NCBI RefSeq assembly: GCF_026151205.1
Contig: NC_087077.1
Span: forward strand, 11,878,983-11,942,982
Source of the DNA: Bolinopsis microptera
Taxonomy: Eukaryota; Ctenophora; Tentaculata; Lobata; Bolinopsidae
Length of the DNA stretch: 64,000 nt
Direction: 5' to 3'
Part shown: in pieces, positions 59,801 to 64,000 of the stretch
Layout: each line of letters opens with the position of its first letter
Position numbering within the stretch: position 1 is the stretch's first letter
Made by a program: the position numbers and the translations under genes
Notes under the pieces: model-generated
The model's input: the letters and a program-made list of their open reading frames with translations, nothing else
The model's database searches: none
Told to the model about the DNA's origin: nothing

Positions 59801-62724
59801 CCCGGTGTGGGGAGGCCGTGTTACACCATACAAATACAGCCAGTTAAAATACCGTCCAGTTTCAAGGCCTAGCTGCAGTGAGACTAAGGGGAGATTGGGT
59901 TTGTAATCAACAGAATCCACAATTCCCTGAAGTGGACTCACTGTAACAAGCTCCTATTTCCTAGCTACTTCTAAGGTCAATGTAGTAATATTGTTCGGAT
60001 ATGCATCATGCATACGTGCTTAAGATATCCAGCAGTGATAAGCAGAATAAGAAATTTCATTTCTTGACTAGTTATGTCTTAAAGGACTGGACTGAAGTAG
60101 GATAAAGTTCCAGAGACTGACGAGAGATAGAATACTGTATTACAAGATCAGCTGTGCTTTTTACAAAACGAAATAAAGGTGGGCATTAGAAAGATGGTAA
60201 AGTTTCACCATTTTGGCGATGGTGCAATATTAATACCCTTAATCGGCAAAGAAATAGATTTAAGTGAATGGGTCTGAAACGAGGTGCGTAAATCGACTCT
60301 GGGATTCATAAAGATTTTTGGGGTAGTCGGTGCATGGTGATGGCTTCCATAACGCATTAAATTGAACTGGTGAGTGCTTTATAAATCCCCCTGTGGTAAA
60401 ACAGTCCAGCTAGTCCGGTTATTCGAGATAATGTTAACTAAGGTTGTGATTGGTGCGATGTGACGCTAAACCGTCAAGCTGGGAATATAAGATAAAATAA
60501 ACTCTGATACAAAGGGAAGCAGGAATTAGGTAAAGGTAAAGGTAAATGATAAGGTGCACTGTGCCGCAGGCATGAAATGGAAATCTTAAATACGATTTTC
60601 AGCTAGTTAATGGGATTTTAAGAGCAATAAGTTTAACCTATGCCCGCTAAAAAGTTAAATCTGCCAGTGAATAAGTACTTAAGCGTGCGAGAGCCTGGAT
60701 GGTTAAATATAGATGAGACCAATGTTTTAGAGTGAACGGATTCAAGTCAAAAATGGACCGCTGTGATTGGTTGACTACAGTATAAAGGGATAACTCATCT
60801 CGCGTTTAACAGCTGTACAGCTCTGAGAAATTGTTTTAAATCGGACTCCTCTCAAAAAATGGTTGTGAAAAGTAGGTGCGATAACTCGTCTTGACAAAGT
60901 GCAGCAGGTCTAACTAAGATCTCAATTTGTTGAAAGGCTGGGAGGGATGACGGAGGGATCTGAATTAGTGGGCTAGAAAAAAAGTGTTTAAGAGAAGATG
61001 CTGTGGTCGAGGTCAGCGGTCATTTTATCACATCTATAGTAATTGGGAATGGTTCTGTTCTCTCACGGCTGGCAAGAGCTGAAATATGTAGTTCATACCG
61101 TGCTGACTTATCAAATATGATAGCTGCGGTATAGCTGGGACGGCGGGGGTTTAAGTTAGGGTGGGTATGATTTCGCGGCTGAAAAATGGTTAAGGTGGTT
61201 TAGTTGATGGTTTAACTTATAAGGTGGTTAAGTCTTTTAAATTGGAGCGGGGTCAACCCGGACACCCAGAAATGCCGCAGTAAGGAAATTTCAATATAAT
61301 CAGAGAGTGTTCTAACCAGCGGTTTAAATATTGCGCTCCTTTCTGGAGATTTTGTCCTTCGTGAATAAATTTTTCTTGGAATGGATGATTCGGGACTGCA
61401 CCAAAATATAGGGTTAAATTGGGTGTGGTAGAGCTTTTACATGTTGAGCGTTTCAGAAAGGCTGGTTATGTTAAATAATGATATCTGCTGCGAAACAACC
61501 AACATAATATGGTAACCTATTTGTAGAATGTAGGCCTCATCTAAAAACCAAACAATATGTACGGTATAAACCTGCCAGTCATGGTTGTATCAAGAGCTCA
61601 ACATTGAAAGTTAACTGTACCGGATATCGGTTAAATTGCTCTCTCATCATAAATACCATGTCTATAAAAGAAAAGGTTACCGCAAATAACGACTATTAAC
61701 CGTCACAGAGGTTAAACAATCGGAAAGCTCACCAAAGAGAACCAGATGAGAGCACAGTATCTAACTTAAAGGGAGTGAGAGGTCAGAGAGTAGACAGCTC
61801 CGATCCCTACCAGGAAGTGGATCGGTAGTGGGCACGGTGACGTAGTCTCGCCATTACACTCTGTCTAACAATCCTGCGCCAAGTGGTGCCCTGTGCGCCC
61901 GTTCCCCTGGGTAAGTGGATAACGGCTTCCCCTTCACCGGCCCTGCCACTGTTACGCTTGAATCTCGTGCACGTGCTGCGTTTGTAGTACACTTGGTGAT
62001 AACTTTGCGGAGGAGTCAGTATAAACGAACTGCTATTTTCGCAGAAAACAACTTGATATAGATATCTTGCGGAGGGAAATTGAATTAATATAAAGCGAGA
62101 TCTCTCTAAATGAAATACAAGATCACCAAAAGCTTCACTGTGATGAAGACAAAGTTCGTAAGAATAAGTGATACAGCCATTGCACCAAGAGAGAGTGTTT
62201 CGGTAATTTAAAGTTGGTCGTATAACCGTTAATAGTTCTGATCGATTTAAAGAGATGTCAAATCTTGGCGAGAGAGGGTTGCTCATGAGATACCGTTGAC
62301 AGACGCACTTTCTAGCAAAACCTACGGAGGAACAACTGAACCGGAGTGGAATCTGAGCTGAGGCAATATAAACAGCTCTAATTGAATATGGGGTAGATAT
62401 CTTTGGCACTGGAGTCCCCTCACTAACCACCTAAACTGTTGTCTAGAACTAAAAATAAATTCGCACCAACTCTCACCATAATTAGGGAGAAATATGAATA
62501 ACATATTTATAAAACCCGCTCTACCCTATTTAATACTTCTATGACTCGTGTATGATAAGTTAAAGAGCTCCTGTAGTAGCCAAGTTTAGCCAATGAAATA
62601 GGAAGAGAGGATCCTGGATGCTACAACCTACCATTATAAGGATTAATGAGACTCACTTTCGCCAAGGTTCATGTCATCAGGGCAGCTGCCGTTCATTTGG
62701 AGTGTCATGAGTGTCAGGAATCGG
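46694..62724 (-). CDS. Zinc-finger protein (one C2HC and two C2H2 fingers), at least 11 coding exons
   Basis: Coding exons from 5' to 3' on the minus strand: 62708-62657 (exon begins 62724), 57564-57398, 57110-56820, 56564-56490, 56152-55988, 55718-55609, 55428-55278, 50080-49860, 49642-49420, 48987-48862, 47121-46694. Phases match except between 55278 and 50080, where one short exon (length 1 mod 3) must be missing. Finger 1 is C-x2-C-x12-H-x4-C (CPRC...H...C). Fingers 2 and 3 are C-x2-C-x12-H-x3-H joined by TGERKYE; an intron splits finger 2. The N-terminal half is Gln/Asn-rich with [20 protein letters not shown] and a coiled [17 protein letters not shown] segment. The tail is acidic, then Pro/Thr-rich. 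About 670 residues. Predicted to be a nuclear DNA-binding regulator. No named ortholog recognised. Confidence 0.8.
47122..48861. other. Zinc-finger gene last intron
   Basis: GC-richer than its surroundings, with CACGTG motifs at about 47983, 48236 and 48251 and a GTTACCATGGCA motif near 48318. No exon seen. Confidence 0.5.
51467..51492. repeat. (CT)n microsatellite
   Basis: Roughly thirteen CT dinucleotides in the zinc-finger gene intron. Confidence 0.95.
53235..53845. mobile_element. Short inverted-repeat element with GTACTAACTG repeats and C-run
   Basis: CGTACGTGACGT near 53239 is matched by its inverse ACGTCACGTACG near 53783-53794. GTACTAACTG occurs five times inside, and GGACCCACCCACC-type blocks sit near both ends in the same orientation. 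A run of 29 C follows at 53817-53845. It resembles the G-rich elements at 15801 and 38398 in architecture but not in end sequence. Non-coding. Confidence 0.6.
57565..62656. other. First large intron of the zinc-finger gene
   Basis: Five kilobases without a convincing exon. It contains AT microsatellite at 57655-57685 and five CACGTG motifs (58230, 58373, 58933, 58974, 61970). Minus-strand frames at 59245-59475 and 61807-62430 are open but have no recognised domain or clear splice framing. Confidence 0.5.
61807..62430 (-). other. Long unassigned ORF in intron 1
   Basis: A 207-codon frame, unusually long for this sequence outside repeats. It has no recognisable domain, no repeat content and no clear signal peptide. 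Its C-terminal part is Arg-rich. It lies on the same strand as the zinc-finger gene, 227 nt after exon 1's donor. Could be an alternative first-intron exon or chance. Confidence 0.2.
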
Positions 62725-64000
62725 CTGAAAACCACTGATTTATCAGTAGATTTATCACTCTGGGTCACAAGTTTTGCGGGTTGAGAGAATTAGGGGCCGG
62801 AAAATCCAGGGCGGAACTACAGAACAACAACCCGAACCTGATGAAGAGTGGGCATACTTAGAGCACATCGCCCAATGGGGGGAAGCAGGGACTGTTTCAG
62901 CCAATCACAGGCAAGTACTAAGTCACGTTGGGTAGATGCTCAAGATTGGAGTACAAGCGAGTATTTGAAGTAATTAGCAGAGTGTATTAAGGCCTGTAAA
63001 CCTGGCAGGGTAAAATCAGAACGGGGCACTACAAGCATACACAAGCCAGCACGAGGAGTACAAGCAAACATCTCCACATACCTGTTATACGCATCTACAA
63101 TCAAATAATTCTTAAAACGCTACACCCACAGAAACAAACGTCGGAAACAAATTTCCACTGCAATTTACGACACATTTAACGACCTGCCGACTACAGCCTT
63201 ACAACGAGAGGCCGGGTAAGATACAGGCCTGCCGGCGGTATTTCAGGTCGAGAGGAGGCACTCGACAAGGTTTCGTAACAAGAGCCACACACACTGACAC
63301 GCTCACAACTCACCGAGCAGCGCGGCCAACCTCTCAAAGACAAATGACAGGGTAATCCAGCAAACTATCCGATCAAGCAACTATCCGGCCCGCTTCCTGA
63401 TCTCATTCTCTCACCAAAACAAGCGCAGACGTGACAACAGCAGGGAGTGTACGTTAAACGTCATGGTAACTTTGCAGCGGCGAAACAGATAACTTTGCAG
63501 TGGCGAAACAGATAACTTTGCAGTGGCGAAACAGATAACTTTGCAGCGGAGAAAACGGAACTGGTAACGTTAAGCCGTAAGATAACTTTGGAACAGGCGA
63601 CATACGATTAACGTTGAAAGATAACTTGGTGGTTGTTGGATGGAACAGCAGTTAATCGCTGGGTGTCATATTAATTTCTCAGTGATAAAACGAAAAAAAG
63701 GAAAGAGGACTGAACATAGTCGATTATTGTTTTGCAAAAATACAAGGTTGTAAGAAACGTTAAAAGCTAACCAAGACGAAATGAAATGGGATTCAAGTAA
63801 AATGGGAATGCGAATGGATTCATAAAAAATTACGGATTCATCATTTTAGTAACATTGTGACACTGAAGCACAAAATAAAATCCCAGTGCCACAACCGCGA
63901 ATAGTTAAAAAAGCAAAGGCTTTTTTACAACTCTACACTTTAACAACTTATGCAATTAAGTAAAACGAACGAAGACACAACTTACTACTCAAACTGTAAA
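62725..64000 (-). promoter_or_regulatory. 5' region of the zinc-finger gene
   Basis: A GGTTTTCAG acceptor at 62725 just before the start codon and a CAG/GTATGT donor at 63082/63081 suggest a 5'-UTR intron, so a non-coding first exon ends at 63082. The promoter would lie beyond. At 63467-63558 a 23-bp unit (ATAACTTTGCAGYGGCGAAA...) is repeated four times. No TATA-type core recognised. Confidence 0.45.
63467..63558. repeat. 23-bp tandem repeat, four copies
   Basis: Copies start near 63467, 63489, 63512 and 63535, differing by C/T in GCAGYGG. Degenerate AGATAACTTTGG copies continue to about 63620. It is located in the presumed promoter or first-exon region of the zinc-finger gene. Confidence 0.9.

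Overview
The window is nuclear DNA of an invertebrate animal. Genes are split by GT-AG introns, the fill is AT-rich, non-LTR retrotransposons and pogo-like DNA transposons are abundant, and the animal telomere motif TTAGGG occurs internally. The intron-containing trimethylamine-monooxygenase-like FMO would suit an early-branching or marine lineage (cnidarian, sponge or similar), but I cannot name the phylum from sequence alone.

Layout. 1-13.3 kb is a transposon graveyard. It holds at least seven pieces of one pogo-like family with CCTTATCGG ends and TA target duplications (plus one duplicated end), a nested short element with a 9-bp target duplication, and a LINE fragment inside a perfect-looking 1,836-bp tandem duplication. 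13.5-15.4 kb (+) is an intact three-exon flavin monooxygenase. 16.1-19.7 kb (+) is a decayed LINE split by a second LINE, with a 5-bp target duplication that marks the insertion exactly. 21.6-22.0 kb may hold a small two-exon membrane/secreted protein. 23.8-30.0 kb (+) is a complete arylsulfatase B-like gene. It carries two adjacent, homologous 96-nt exons that look mutually exclusive, and a duplicated 3' splice site 42 nt apart. 30.6-31.8 kb is a second pogo-like element family. 36.2-37.6 kb (+) is a four-EF-hand calmodulin-like protein. 39.6-44.9 kb (+) is an unrecognised membrane protein whose introns hold a 1-kb hairpin satellite, another pogo-like copy and a 9-bp minisatellite. 46.7-62.7 kb (-) is a long gene for a three-zinc-finger protein with at least 11 coding exons; its introns are strongly enriched in CACGTG. 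It converges on the membrane-protein gene.

The genes do not form an obvious pathway. The host genes are ordinary single-copy types (FMO, sulfatase, EF-hand, membrane protein, zinc finger). What is unusual is the sulfatase exon pair, the subterminal motif arrays shared by unrelated-looking transposons, and the CACGTG/GTTAC-rich introns of the zinc-finger gene. All gene models were built by eye from splice signals and reading frame and need transcript support.
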